Origin: Acidobacteriota bacterium
Lineage (GTDB): Bacteria > Acidobacteriota > Terriglobia > Terriglobales > Acidobacteriaceae
Reading direction: 5' to 3'
NCBI GenBank assembly: GCA_021846985.1
Contig: JAJZVX010000010.1
Location: 1 to 64,000 of the forward strand
DNA length: 64,000 nt
The position numbers were made by a program, and so were the translations under genes. Below are positions 28,249-36,462 of this stretch, in pieces. Position 1 is the first letter of the stretch; each line of letters begins with the position of its first letter. The notes beneath the pieces are model-generated. The model was not told the origin of the DNA. It saw only the letters and a program-made list of their open reading frames with translations, and searched no databases.

Positions 28249-28398
28249 GCCGGTTCTCATGCCTGGGTGGGATGGGATGAAGGCGGCAGGACCGGCACAG
28301 AGGAACCACGCACATTTCGCGCCCCGTTCTTCCGGCTCTTTCGCGCGGAAAGAATGGAAAACTCGCAACCTCAACCAGCCAGGTGAACAGGAGTAGAG

Positions 28399-29082
28399 AT
28401 GGGCAAAGGATCGCTCCTCACCGCAGTTGCACTCGCCGCCATCCTTTCCGCGGCAGCCGCCCCCCGCAAACCCCGCCAGGTCGTTCTGGGCGCTGCCAAA
28501 CGCGTTCCCTACTCGCAGGCCGGCGACCCCGCCTCGGCCGCGCCCGGCGAAACCGGGCTGACCATCCGCGCCATTCTCGTGGACGGCGCGATCAAGGAAT
28601 GGATCACCGGCGATCCCCACAATGTCACCGACCGCAGCTTCGTCGCGCGCAGCGCCATGAAGATCAACAATGCCCTGCCCGGCGGCAAGGCTGACCAGTG
28701 GGTCTGGCAGCGCGGCCCCTGGCTCCTTGTCGATCGCGCCACCGGCCGCGCCGCCGTTCTGCGCCTGCCCGGCTACGATCCCGCCGTCAGCCATGTGAGC
28801 TGGTTCCGCGACTACGCCGCCTACTGCGGCCTTGCCCCCAGCGGCAAAAGCCTCTACGCCATGGTGGTCCAGATCGGCGTCCGCAGGGCGGTTCTCCGCA
28901 AGCGCCTCGCTGCCTATGATCCTGGCTCCGGTCCCGCGTGCGGCGAGCCCGAGTGGCAGATCAACCCTGCCCGTGTGACCTTTCATCCCGCCGGCAACGA
29001 GGCCTTCGCCTTCAGCCTCGTCCCCGCTGCCGCCACGCCGCCCGCGCCGGGGGCCAAACCCCAGGCGGAGGCTCAACCCTGA
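28399..29082 (+). CDS. Exported protein of unknown function
   Basis: A 227-residue protein with a short signal peptide (LLTAVALAAILSAAAA, about residues 6-21) and a mature part rich in Pro, Arg and Ala. Recognisable stretches are VDGAIKEWITGDPHNVTDRSFVARSAMKINNALPG (about residues 61-95), WQRGPWLLVDRATGRAAVLRLPGYDP and WFRDYAAYCGLAPSGKSLYAMVVQIG. No known domain is evident to me; such proteins occur in acidobacteria. ATG 28399 follows CAGGAGTAGAG. It lies 30 bases upstream of the FmdE-like gene and may be co-transcribed. Confidence 0.7.
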   Translation: MGKGSLLTAVALAAILSAAAAPRKPRQVVLGAAKRVPYSQAGDPASAAPGETGLTIRAILVDGAIKEWITGDPHNVTDRSFVARSAMKINNALPGGKADQWVWQRGPWLLVDRATGRAAVLRLPGYDPAVSHVSWFRDYAAYCGLAPSGKSLYAMVVQIGVRRAVLRKRLAAYDPGSGPACGEPEWQINPARVTFHPAGNEAFAFSLVPAAATPPAPGAKPQAEAQP

Positions 29083-29112
29083 TAGCAATCTCTCCATCCC
29101 GGGAGACGCGCC

Positions 29113-29724
29113 ATGGAATCCTTCGAAGAACTTCTCGTTCGGGCGGAAGCCGCTCACGGCCATCTCTGCGCCGGTCAGATTCTCGGCGTGCGCATGGCTC
29201 TGCTGGGCCTGGCCCATCTGGGCATTGCCGATCCCCGCGGCGCGGACCGCAAGCGGCTCGTCACCTTTGTCGAAATCGACCGCTGCGCCACTGACGCCAT
29301 TGCGCTGGTCACCGGCTGCCGCCTCGGCAAGCGCGCCCTCAAGTTTCGCGACTGGGGCAAGATGGCCGCCACCTTCGCCGATCTCGACACCGGCCGGGCC
29401 ATCCGCCTCGTCGCCCTGGAAACCTCCCGCGACCTCGCCCGCCAGCGCTATCCGCACATCGAGAGCAAGAGCCAGCAGCAGATGCTTGCCTACCGCGAAC
29501 TTGCCGACGCCGATCTCTTTACCGGGCAATGGGTCCGGGTCCACATCGACTCCGCCGACCTGCCCGGATACCGCGGCCAGCGCATCACCTGTCCGCTCTG
29601 CGGCGAAGGCGTCAACTTTGGCCGGTTTGCCGAAGTGGCCGGCCGCCGCCTCTGCCTCTCCTGCGCCCGCCCCGAACTTCGCTACTGGTCCCCGGCCGCT
29701 CCCGCCTCGGGCGAGGCGGGCTGA
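29113..29724 (+). CDS. FmdE-family protein with C-terminal zinc finger
   Basis: A 203-residue soluble protein. The N-terminal FmdE domain has HGHLCAGQILGVRMA (residues 15-29), VEIDRCATDAIALVTGCRLGKRALKFRDWGKMA (about residues 53-85) and the conserved Cys19, Cys58 and Cys69, which in homologues bind metal. The C-terminal part has a four-cysteine zinc finger: Cys160/163 (CPLCGEG) and Cys181/184 (CLSC). FmdE-family proteins occur in molybdenum/tungsten enzyme systems, including formylmethanofuran dehydrogenase operons, but in bacteria their role is largely unassigned. Here no formate or formylmethanofuran dehydrogenase is nearby. Confidence 0.85.
   Translation: MESFEELLVRAEAAHGHLCAGQILGVRMALLGLAHLGIADPRGADRKRLVTFVEIDRCATDAIALVTGCRLGKRALKFRDWGKMAATFADLDTGRAIRLVALETSRDLARQRYPHIESKSQQQMLAYRELADADLFTGQWVRVHIDSADLPGYRGQRITCPLCGEGVNFGRFAEVAGRRLCLSCARPELRYWSPAAPASGEAG
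29701..29720 (+). repeat. Hairpin at the end of the FmdE-like gene
   Basis: CCCGCCTC (29701-29708) and GAGGCGGG (29713-29720) pair perfectly around GGGC, ending just before the stop codon (29722-29724). No T-run follows. It may be a stabilising or pausing hairpin. Confidence 0.5.
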
Positions 29725-29779
29725 GTCCGCTCTCCCGGCGCCTGTGTCCAGAAACCCCATGCAGGCGTCCCTGGGCTGT

Positions 29780-29844
29780 GCAGGGCAAACCGATTTGGAT
29801 TTCAATTCGCGAGCAGAAGCAACTTTGAAATGCGTTTGCCCTGC
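29780..29844 (+). repeat. Two-stage inverted repeat upstream of the yajC promoter
   Basis: GCAGGGCAAAC (29780-29790) and GTTTGCCCTGC (29834-29844) are perfect 11-bp arms. Inside them ATTTCAA (29799-29805) and TTGAAAT (29825-29831) form a second 7-bp stem. The whole would fold into a 65-nt hairpin between the FmdE-like gene and the promoter at 29863. It could terminate the upstream transcript or serve as a protein-binding site; no T-run follows. Confidence 0.6.
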
Positions 29845-29862
29845 GCGGCTGTGGCTTCCGCC

Positions 29863-29890
29863 TTGACACGCAACCGGCCGCGCGTATCTT
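29863..29890 (+). promoter_or_regulatory. Sigma-70-like promoter for yajC-secD-secF
   Basis: TTGACA (29863-29868), a 16-base spacer and TATCTT (29885-29890) form the best vegetative promoter match seen in the window. It lies 337 bases upstream of yajC, so it predicts a long 5' leader. Confidence 0.6.
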
Positions 29891-29896
29891 ATCTTG

Positions 29897-30226
29897 AAAG
29901 GCGCTCTTTTGGGATTCGGACGAAGCAGGTACCCGGATGGGGGCATTCCCCGCGTTCAGGCCTTGGCATCGGAGTTCCAGGGGATGGCCCTGTCGAACAG
30001 GAAGTAGACGGTAGCTGGGTTGCAGGCAGGCCGTGGTTGGAGGATGGTGCCCGTTCTCCCCGTACGGCGGCCGGGCCCTGTTCCCCGTGCCCGTGCCGGT
30101 GGTTTCTGGCGGCCGGGCCTTTTCCCGGAGACAAATCTTTTCCCGGGCAACCGGCTCCTGGCCGGCGATGCCTGTGTCCTGGGTCCTGTGGGGTTTCTGC
30201 CGGTCCGGGACGAGTAAAGGACGAAC
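29897..30226 (+). other. Long GC-rich leader between promoter and yajC
   Basis: About 330 bases without a convincing ORF. Structure visible by eye includes a direct repeat of GGCGGCCGGGCC at 30066-30077 and 30108-30119 (42-bp period), GGGGGCATTCCCC (29941-29953) and other GC-rich dyads. TGGGGTTTCTG at 30189-30199 is complementary to CAGAAACCCCA at 29749-29759, upstream of the promoter. It may be a structured mRNA leader or a separate small RNA; I do not recognise 6S, SRP, RNase P or tmRNA signatures. Confidence 0.4.
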
Positions 30227-30550
30227 GTGGCAACGAGTCTTGCATTATGGATGGGCGCGGCCGGTGGAGGCGCCAGCAGCATCACCTTGCTTTTGCCCCT
30301 GCTCCTGATTGCCGTGCTCTACCTGCTGATGATCCGGCCCCAGCAGAAGCGCCAGAAACAGTGGCAGCAGATGCTGTCCAACATCAAAGCTGGCGATCGC
30401 GTGACCACCTCCGGCGGCATTCGCGGCGTCATCCTTTCCATCAAAGACGACGCCATCGTCATTCGCGTCGCTCCCGACAATCTCAAGATGGAAGTGGCCA
30501 AGAACGCCATTGCCAGCGTGACTACCCAGGACAGCGCCTCCGGCTCCTGA
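30227..30550 (+). CDS. yajC: Preprotein translocase subunit YajC
   Basis: YajC is the small accessory membrane protein of the SecDF-YajC complex. The 107-residue product has one transmembrane helix (SITLLLPLLLIAVLYLLMI, about residues 18-36) followed by the family motif RPQQKRQKQWQQML and the KAGDRVTTSGGIRGVI domain. Start GTG 30227 has AAAGGACGAAC in front. It heads the yajC-secD-secF cluster; secD follows after 44 bases. Confidence 0.95.
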   Translation: MATSLALWMGAAGGGASSITLLLPLLLIAVLYLLMIRPQQKRQKQWQQMLSNIKAGDRVTTSGGIRGVILSIKDDAIVIRVAPDNLKMEVAKNAIASVTTQDSASGS

Positions 30551-30594
30551 TTGTTCGACAAGGCTTTGGGAATCGAAACTAGAGAAACGGAACC

Positions 30595-32211
30595 ATGAAG
30601 AAGAATCTCAAGAATAAGATCGCCCTCATCATTGCGGTTCTGGTCGTTTGCGTCTATGGCATCGTCGGCGTGCCCGACGGAGTCTCGGGCAGGGCTCTGC
30701 TCAACTCCATGACCAAGCGTATCCACCTCGGCCTCGATCTGCGCGGCGGCGCTCACCTCATTCTCCAGGTTGTCGTCAAGGAGGCGATCAACGCCGAGAC
30801 CGACAACACCGCAGGCCGCATCCAGCAGGATCTCAAGGCCGCCAATCTTACCTTCACGCAGGTATACAAGCCCGATCCCAATAAGCCTGAGATCATCCGC
30901 GTGGAGGGAACATCGCCGGCGCAGTCCAGTTCCGTGCGTTCCGTGCTCGACGACAAATACTCCAACGAGTACGACGTGGCCGGCGGCGGGGCAGAGAACT
31001 CCTGGATGCTCACCATGAAGCCAGCCGTGGAGTCCGCTCTCGAGGAGAAGACGGTTCAGCAGGCGATCGAGACCATTCGCGACCGCGTGGATACGCTCGG
31101 CGTCAGCGAGCCCGTCATTCAGGAGTACGGTCTGGGCAAGGACCAGATTCAGGTCGAGTTGCCCGGCATCGACGACCTTGACCGCGTCAAGGCCATCATT
31201 CAGTCCACCGCGCGGCTGGAGATTCACGCCGTGGTCGGCGGGCCGTACAAAGACGAGCAGACCGCCACGGCCAGCCTGGGCGGCACGGTGCCCTACGACG
31301 ACGAACTCGTGCACGGCTCCGGCGCCCTCACCGGCTCCGACTCCGACAGCGTCTACGTCCTCAAGCGCGTCGCCATTGTGGCCGGCAGCGACTTCCGCTC
31401 CGCCGACCCCGGCACCGACTCCAACACCGGTCAGCGCACCGTCCGCTTCACCCTGACCAACGAGGCCGGGGACCGCTTCTACGACTACACCAGCAAGAAC
31501 GTTGGCCATTCCATGGCTGTCGTTCTGGGCGGCCGCGTGAAGGAGGTCGCCAACATCGAGAGCGCCATCCGCGACTCGGGCGAGATCCGCGGCAGCTTCA
31601 GCCCTGACGAGGTGCTGGTCCTCTCCAAGATGCTCCGCACCGGCGCCCTGCCCGCTTCGTTGAATTACCTTGAGGACCGCACCGTCGGCGCCTCGCTGGG
31701 CGCGGACTCCATTCGCGAGGGCGTCCTGGCGGCCATCGTGGGCGTGCTGGTGGTCTGGGCCTTCATGCTCGTCTACTACCGCGGCGCGGGCATCAACGCC
31801 GACCTCGCCCTCTTCCTCAACCTGGTTATTCTGCTCGGCTTTATGGGCTTCACCGGTTCCACGCTCACCCTGCCGGGCATCGCCGGCGTCATTCTCACCA
31901 TTGGTATGGGCGTCGATTCCAACGTGCTCATCTTCGAGCGAATACGAGAAGAGATCCGCGCCGGCAAGGCCGCGGCCGCAGCCATTGATCAGGGATTCGC
32001 TCACGCGTGGGTCACCATCGTCGATACCCACGTCACCACCATCGTTTCGGCCGCCATCCTGTTCCTCTTCGGCAGCGGTCCAGTCAAGGGCTTTGCTGTT
32101 ACCCTCACGTTTGGTCTGGCGGCCAACCTCTTTACCGCGGTTTACGTCTCGCGGGTCATCTTCGATGCTCACCTCAACAAGATGAAGCCCGGAGAGATGG
32201 TGTCCATCTAG
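30595..32211 (+). CDS. secD: Protein translocase subunit SecD
   Basis: SecD, with SecF, uses the proton gradient to help pull exported proteins through the Sec channel. The 538-residue protein has an N-terminal helix, the LGLDLRGGAHLILQV motif (about residues 43-57), a P1 periplasmic domain with ETIRDRVDTLGVSEPVIQEYG, and a C-terminal bundle of helices. The bundle contains GIAGVILTIGMGVDSNVLIFERIREE, with the conserved Asp of the proton path, and VTTIVSAAILFLFGSGPVKGFAVTL. secF follows; the stop is at 32209-32211. Confidence 0.96.
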   Translation: MKKNLKNKIALIIAVLVVCVYGIVGVPDGVSGRALLNSMTKRIHLGLDLRGGAHLILQVVVKEAINAETDNTAGRIQQDLKAANLTFTQVYKPDPNKPEIIRVEGTSPAQSSSVRSVLDDKYSNEYDVAGGGAENSWMLTMKPAVESALEEKTVQQAIETIRDRVDTLGVSEPVIQEYGLGKDQIQVELPGIDDLDRVKAIIQSTARLEIHAVVGGPYKDEQTATASLGGTVPYDDELVHGSGALTGSDSDSVYVLKRVAIVAGSDFRSADPGTDSNTGQRTVRFTLTNEAGDRFYDYTSKNVGHSMAVVLGGRVKEVANIESAIRDSGEIRGSFSPDEVLVLSKMLRTGALPASLNYLEDRTVGASLGADSIREGVLAAIVGVLVVWAFMLVYYRGAGINADLALFLNLVILLGFMGFTGSTLTLPGIAGVILTIGMGVDSNVLIFERIREEIRAGKAAAAAIDQGFAHAWVTIVDTHVTTIVSAAILFLFGSGPVKGFAVTLTFGLAANLFTAVYVSRVIFDAHLNKMKPGEMVSI

Positions 32212-32332
32212 TTCCTTTTTGTGTATTGGCTGCCGGCTCGCGGCCTTGCTTGTTATCGCCGCCCGGCAGAGAAAAACGATTCAGGCGCCGGAGCCTCCGG
32301 GTTCCGGCCTCCCAGCAAGCGGAGTGAACCAA

Positions 32333-33307
32333 GTGGAATTCTTTCACAGCGTCAATATCGATTGGCTGAGGCTCAAGTGGTACTTCCTCGGCTTCTCCAT
32401 GATCTTCAGTGTTGCCGGCATCATCTCCATGGGCATGCACATCGCCCGCATCGGCAGCCCCGTGCCTCTCGGCGTCGATTTCCGCGGCGGCACACAGGTG
32501 CAGGTGCGCTTCAACCAGCCCCCCGACATGAACAGCATCCGCTCCGCCACCGAGGCTGCCGGCATTCACGACGCCCGCATCCAGGCCATCCGCGGGCTGG
32601 ATGAATCGGGCGGCAGCGAGGTCCTCATCAGCCTGCCCGAGCAGCACGATGAGACCTCCCTCGACGTGGGCCGCCAGCGCATCGTGGACGCCCTCCACGC
32701 GCACTACAACAATCCCTTCGTCGTCCGCAACGTGCAGGTGGTCGGTCCCACCGTTGGCCGCCAGTTGGAACGCCAGGCGGGCCTCGCCACGCTCTATTCC
32801 ATGGTGGGGATGCTCATCTATCTCTGGTTCCGCTTCCAGCTCATTTACGGCGTCGCCGCCGTGGTGGCCTGTTTTCACGATACGCTGATCACCGTGGGCG
32901 CCTTCGCCCTCACCAACCAGGAGATCAGCCTCACTGTCATTGCCGCCATCCTCACGCTGGTCGGCTACTCCATGAACGACACCATCGTCGTCTTCGACCG
33001 CATCCGCGAGAACCTGCGCCTCAACCGGCGCGAGACTCTTCCCGATGTCGTCAATCGCAGCATCAATCAAACCCTGAGCCGGACCGTGCTGACTTCGGGC
33101 CTCACCTTCCTCACGGTTCTCTCGCTGTATATTTTCGGCGGACAGGTGTTGCGCGGCTTTTCATTTGCGCTCGTGATTGGTATTCTGATTGGCACATACT
33201 CATCCATTGCCGTGGCTTCACCCATGCTGGTGGCGTACCAGGAATGGCGCGCCAAAAGCGGCAAGGCAACGGCAACGCTGCCACCCGCCAAGCGGGCTCG
33301 AGTTTAG
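32333..33307 (+). CDS. secF: Protein translocase subunit SecF
   Basis: A 324-residue six-helix membrane protein of the RND superfamily. Landmarks are VDFRGGTQVQVRF (about residues 49-61), VGYSMNDTIVVFDRIREN (with the conserved Asp), INQTLSRTVLTSGLTFLTVLSLYIFGG and ALVIGILIGTYSSIAVASPML. GTG 32333 is chosen because GGAG lies 8 bases upstream and the product then begins directly with the usual EFF-type N-terminus; the frame is open to 32219. It is separate from secD, not fused. Confidence 0.94.
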   Translation: MEFFHSVNIDWLRLKWYFLGFSMIFSVAGIISMGMHIARIGSPVPLGVDFRGGTQVQVRFNQPPDMNSIRSATEAAGIHDARIQAIRGLDESGGSEVLISLPEQHDETSLDVGRQRIVDALHAHYNNPFVVRNVQVVGPTVGRQLERQAGLATLYSMVGMLIYLWFRFQLIYGVAAVVACFHDTLITVGAFALTNQEISLTVIAAILTLVGYSMNDTIVVFDRIRENLRLNRRETLPDVVNRSINQTLSRTVLTSGLTFLTVLSLYIFGGQVLRGFSFALVIGILIGTYSSIAVASPMLVAYQEWRAKSGKATATLPPAKRARV

Positions 33308-33470
33308 GCCTTGAGGGCTGGATTTTGCTGTATTTTTCATCTCTTTTTGCATGTGGAGCGTTTCATCTGATAAGGTTGTCACGCTTCTAAAAGACCGGTT
33401 CGGCGCCGGGAACATTTGCGGTTTTCCCGGTGTCTAAATAGAAGTACCAACACCCGATTCGAGGCTGGCC

Positions 33471-34190
33471 ATGTTTGAAGATTCCACATTTGAATCCAGT
33501 GGCAGGATCCGGAAGTCGAGCAAGAGCAAATATTGGATGTGGTTCACCTTTTGCACCAATGGCTCGATTCTGCTTCTGCTGATTCTGATTCCGCTGATCT
33601 ATCCCGAGGCGCTGCCCAAGACCGCCATGCTGACCCAGCTGACGGTTCCGCCGCCGCCGCCGCCACCCCCCCCGCCGCCCCCGCCGCCGCAGGCCGTCCA
33701 CGTCGTCCATGTGCAGACGGAAATGATGAACAATCAGCTGACGGCGCCCACCCGGATTCCGCACAACATCCTGATGGTCTCCGAGAAGGAAGCGCCGCCG
33801 ACGCAGGGCTTCGGCGTGGCCGGCATGGAAGGCCTTGGCGGCTCCGGCAGCATGAGCATGTTCGACTCCAATGCTCCCAAGATCAAGGCCGCCGCGCCCA
33901 AGAAGATCAATATCTCCGCCGGCGTCATGCAGGGCATGTTGATCCAGAAGACGGTTCCTACCTACCCGCCCATCGCCAAGGCGGCGCGCGTGCAGGGTAC
34001 CGTGGTTCTGCAGGCCGAAATCTCCAAGCAGGGCACGATTCAGAACCTCCGCATTGTCAGCGGCCCGGCCATGCTGCAGCAGGCGGCCATGGACGCCGTC
34101 AGAACCTGGCGCTACAGGCCTTATCTGCTCAACAACGAGCCGGTCGAGGTGGAGACCACCGTCAACGTGATCTTCAGCCTGGGCGGTTAA
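33471..34190 (+). CDS. tonB: TonB-like energy transducer
   Basis: TonB spans the periplasm and transfers proton-motive force to outer-membrane receptors. The 239-residue protein has one inner-membrane helix (SILLLLILIPLIY, about residues 32-44), then an uninterrupted run of about 14 prolines (about residues 60-73), and a linker. A C-terminal TonB domain follows, with TYPPIAKAARVQGTVVLQAEISKQGTIQNLRIVSGPAMLQQAAMDAVRTWRYRPYLLN (about residues 164-221). It is followed by exbB and two exbD genes, the complete motor set. Confidence 0.92.
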   Translation: MFEDSTFESSGRIRKSSKSKYWMWFTFCTNGSILLLLILIPLIYPEALPKTAMLTQLTVPPPPPPPPPPPPPPQAVHVVHVQTEMMNNQLTAPTRIPHNILMVSEKEAPPTQGFGVAGMEGLGGSGSMSMFDSNAPKIKAAAPKKINISAGVMQGMLIQKTVPTYPPIAKAARVQGTVVLQAEISKQGTIQNLRIVSGPAMLQQAAMDAVRTWRYRPYLLNNEPVEVETTVNVIFSLGG

Positions 34191-34330
34191 AGCCATCTCT
34201 GGCTCTTTTGCTCTGCCGGGAAGAGCCTTTCTTTTGACCTGAATGCCGCCCCCGCGGGCGCCGCATTCGCAGTTTTCATCCGCCTTGGCGGATCGCAGTC
34301 CACAAGAAACTCCTTAGGAGGAACGATTCA

Positions 34331-35077
34331 GTGATTCTCGCTCAACTTGCACATTTTGGTTCGCATACGGTCAGCAGCCTTGCTTTCCTGCTTCAGGAAG
34401 GCGAGCAGACAGTCAACTTCAGCCCCATGGGTCTGTGGGATCACATGGGATGGATGGCCCGCTGCGTGGCTATTCTCCTGTTCATTGAGTCCATCTGGTC
34501 GCTGGCCGTCATGATCGACCGTTACCTCTACTTCGCGGCTGCCCGCAAGCAGTCCCGTGAGTTCGCCCCCAAGGTGGCCGGCGCCCTCAAGGACTCCAAG
34601 CTGGAAGAAGCCATCAAGATCGCCGACCGCAACAAGAAGTCGCACCTCGCCGAAGTCGTCACCGCGGGTCTGCAGGAATTCCGCGCCTCCGGCGGCGTCG
34701 CCAGCGAGGAGACGATTGCCAGCTCCGAGCGTGCTCTGGAGCGCGCCGAGGCGATTGTTCACGCCAAGCTGAAGAGAGGCCTCGCGGTTCTGGCCACCAT
34801 CGGCGCCACCGCCCCCTTCGTCGGCCTGTTCGGCACCGTGGTCGGCATCCTCAACGCCTTCCAGCAGATCGCCACCCAGAAGACCTCCGGCATCGGCGCG
34901 GTCGCTGGTGGTATCTCTGAGGCCCTGGTCACCACGGCGTTCGGCCTGCTCGTCGCCATTCCCGCCGTCATGGCCTTCAACTATTTCACCGGACGTGTGG
35001 AAGCCTTCGACGTGGAGATGGATAACTCCTCGAGCGAATTGGTTGACTATTTCATCAAGCAGAGCCGCAAGCGCTAA
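34331..35077 (+). CDS. exbB: ExbB/TolQ/MotA-family proton channel protein
   Basis: A 248-residue protein with three transmembrane helices. The first, near residues 40-62, contains RCVAILLFIESIWSLAVMIDRY. The conserved channel block GLAVLATIGATAPFVGLFGTVVGILNAF is at about residues 150-177, and GISEALVTTAFGLLVAIPAVMAFNYF at about 194-219. ExbB with ExbD powers TonB. Start GTG 34331 is supported by TTAGGAGGAACG. It precedes two exbD genes. Confidence 0.94.
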   Translation: MILAQLAHFGSHTVSSLAFLLQEGEQTVNFSPMGLWDHMGWMARCVAILLFIESIWSLAVMIDRYLYFAAARKQSREFAPKVAGALKDSKLEEAIKIADRNKKSHLAEVVTAGLQEFRASGGVASEETIASSERALERAEAIVHAKLKRGLAVLATIGATAPFVGLFGTVVGILNAFQQIATQKTSGIGAVAGGISEALVTTAFGLLVAIPAVMAFNYFTGRVEAFDVEMDNSSSELVDYFIKQSRKR

Positions 35078-35230
35078 CTGTGGCGCCTGCCGGTTCGAGC
35101 GAGAATACGCGGCGGGCGGGAGCGCTTGAGCGCCCCCGTCCCCGGGTTCCCGATTCGATCCCTACGCGGGTCGCCCGGTTGAACCGGAGGCCGTCCGGTA
35201 TCACAACTTTCAGGTAACGGAGCCCCAACG

Positions 35231-35668
35231 ATGGGAATCGCAAAACGTGATCTAAGCAAAGCCGTCAACTCCAACATCAACGTCACGCCCATGGTCGACG
35301 TGATGCTGGTGCTGCTCATCATCTTCATGGTCATCACCCCCATGCTCCAGAACAAGGTCGCCATCGACATGGCCAAGGTCGCCAATGCCGTCAATATGCC
35401 CGACGCCGACAAGGAAGACGCCATCGTCGTGGCCATCACGCGCGACGGCAGCGTCTATCTGGGTCAGAACAGGGTAGCCTTGGAGCAGCTTGGCGGTATG
35501 GTCCGCGACCGTTTGTCCGACAAGCCCGGGAAGACGATCTATGTCCGCGCCGATGCGCGCGCCCAGTTCCGGACCGTCGAAGATGCGATCGATGCCGTGC
35601 GCACCGCCGGCGTGGACGACGTGGGTCTGCTGACCCAGAGGAAAGAAGGCAACCTGGCGGGTCAGTAA
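35231..35668 (+). CDS. exbD: ExbD/TolR-family protein (first copy)
   Basis: A 145-residue protein with a short cytoplasmic start, the conserved NINVTPMVDVMLVLLIIFMVITP helix (about residues 15-37, Asp23 as the proton-carrying residue) and a periplasmic domain (GSVYLGQNRVALEQLGGMVRDRL and KTIYVRADARAQFRTVEDAIDAVRTAGVDDVGLLT). It partners ExbB in the TonB motor and lies 153 bases after exbB. Confidence 0.94.
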   Translation: MGIAKRDLSKAVNSNINVTPMVDVMLVLLIIFMVITPMLQNKVAIDMAKVANAVNMPDADKEDAIVVAITRDGSVYLGQNRVALEQLGGMVRDRLSDKPGKTIYVRADARAQFRTVEDAIDAVRTAGVDDVGLLTQRKEGNLAGQ

Positions 35669-35723
35669 CACCCCTCCCGTGCGGGTGCCTTAACGATTTT
35701 GACTGAACGAGGAGTTTCTAGCC

Positions 35724-36161
35724 ATGGCAATGTCAATGGGTGGGTCGGGCGGCAGTATGTCCGACATCAACGTCACCCCGATGATCGATGTCCTTCTGGT
35801 GTTGTTGATTATCTTCATGGTCATCGTACCGGTGACCCCCAAGGGTCTTGATGCGCTGGTGCCCCAGCCGCCGAAGAACAAGCAGCCGGAGAATCAGAAA
35901 CAGGATCGCACCATCGTGGTGCAGGTTCTGTATCGCCCCGGCGCGCCTGTGGCGTACAAGATCAATGACACCGACGTGACCAAGCCTCAGCTCCTGCCCC
36001 AGTTGCAGGATATCTATGCCAATCGCGCCGAGCGTGTCATGTTCGTCAGGGGTGATGACGATGTCAACTTCCAGTCCATCGCCGATGTGATCGACATCGG
36101 ACGCTCGGCCGGCGTTGACCACATCGGCATCATGACGCCCAAGATTATGGCGGGCCAATAA
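35724..36161 (+). CDS. exbD: ExbD/TolR-family protein (second copy)
   Basis: A second 145-residue ExbD with SDINVTPMIDVLLVLLIIFMVIVP (about residues 13-36, Asp as above). Its periplasmic domain differs and has QDRTIVVQVLYRPGAPVAYKIND and RVMFVRGDDDVNFQSIADVIDIGRSAGVDHIGIMTP. Two exbD genes behind one exbB are common in acidobacteria and Bacteroidota; they may form mixed dimers. A GAGGAGTTTCTAGCC site precedes the ATG. Confidence 0.94.
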   Translation: MAMSMGGSGGSMSDINVTPMIDVLLVLLIIFMVIVPVTPKGLDALVPQPPKNKQPENQKQDRTIVVQVLYRPGAPVAYKINDTDVTKPQLLPQLQDIYANRAERVMFVRGDDDVNFQSIADVIDIGRSAGVDHIGIMTPKIMAGQ

Positions 36162-36462
36162 CCCCTCGGGCGGCGGATCCGCCCTTTGGGGGGAGCGCCG
36201 CGCGTGCGCCTTTGCCCGCCTTGCCGCGAGCAGACGCGCGCACCCTGTGTCGGCTCAGGCTGGCGAAAGGCTAGCGCCGGAATGGCTCTTCTGCATCCCG
36301 GCCTGTGCATGGCGTCAGCCCCGTCCGGATGCAGTTCGTCCGGCCGGATTACAGGAGTACAATTCTTCCATCCTGGTTTCGGTTGCTCCCGCCCGCAACC
36401 AGCAGCACAGATTTTCCAGGCGCGTATGCGACTCGCACGGCCTGAAGGAGAAGGATACGAAC
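36162..36462 (+). other. 301-bp gap between exbD and the TPR lipoprotein gene
   Basis: After a short hairpin with T-run (36168-36187) nothing conserved is recognisable. A TACAAT hexamer at 36358-36363, with a weak TTCGTC 17 bases upstream, is a possible promoter for the TPR lipoprotein gene. Confidence 0.35.
36168..36187 (+). terminator. Short hairpin with T-run behind the second exbD
   Basis: GGGCGG (36168-36173) and CCGCCC (36179-36184) pair around a 5-base loop and are followed by TTT. It would end the tonB-exb transcript shortly after the stop codon at 36161. The stem is only 6 bp. Confidence 0.45.

Noticed and set aside
30020-30217. 65-codon ORF ending at the yajC ribosome-binding site
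   Set aside because: TTG start without Shine-Dalgarno and a Pro/Arg-rich product that reflects the GC-rich leader; a leader peptide cannot be excluded but is not supported.
30319-32172. 617-codon minus-strand ORF opposite secD
   Set aside because: Antisense to a clear SecD gene with no recognisable domain.
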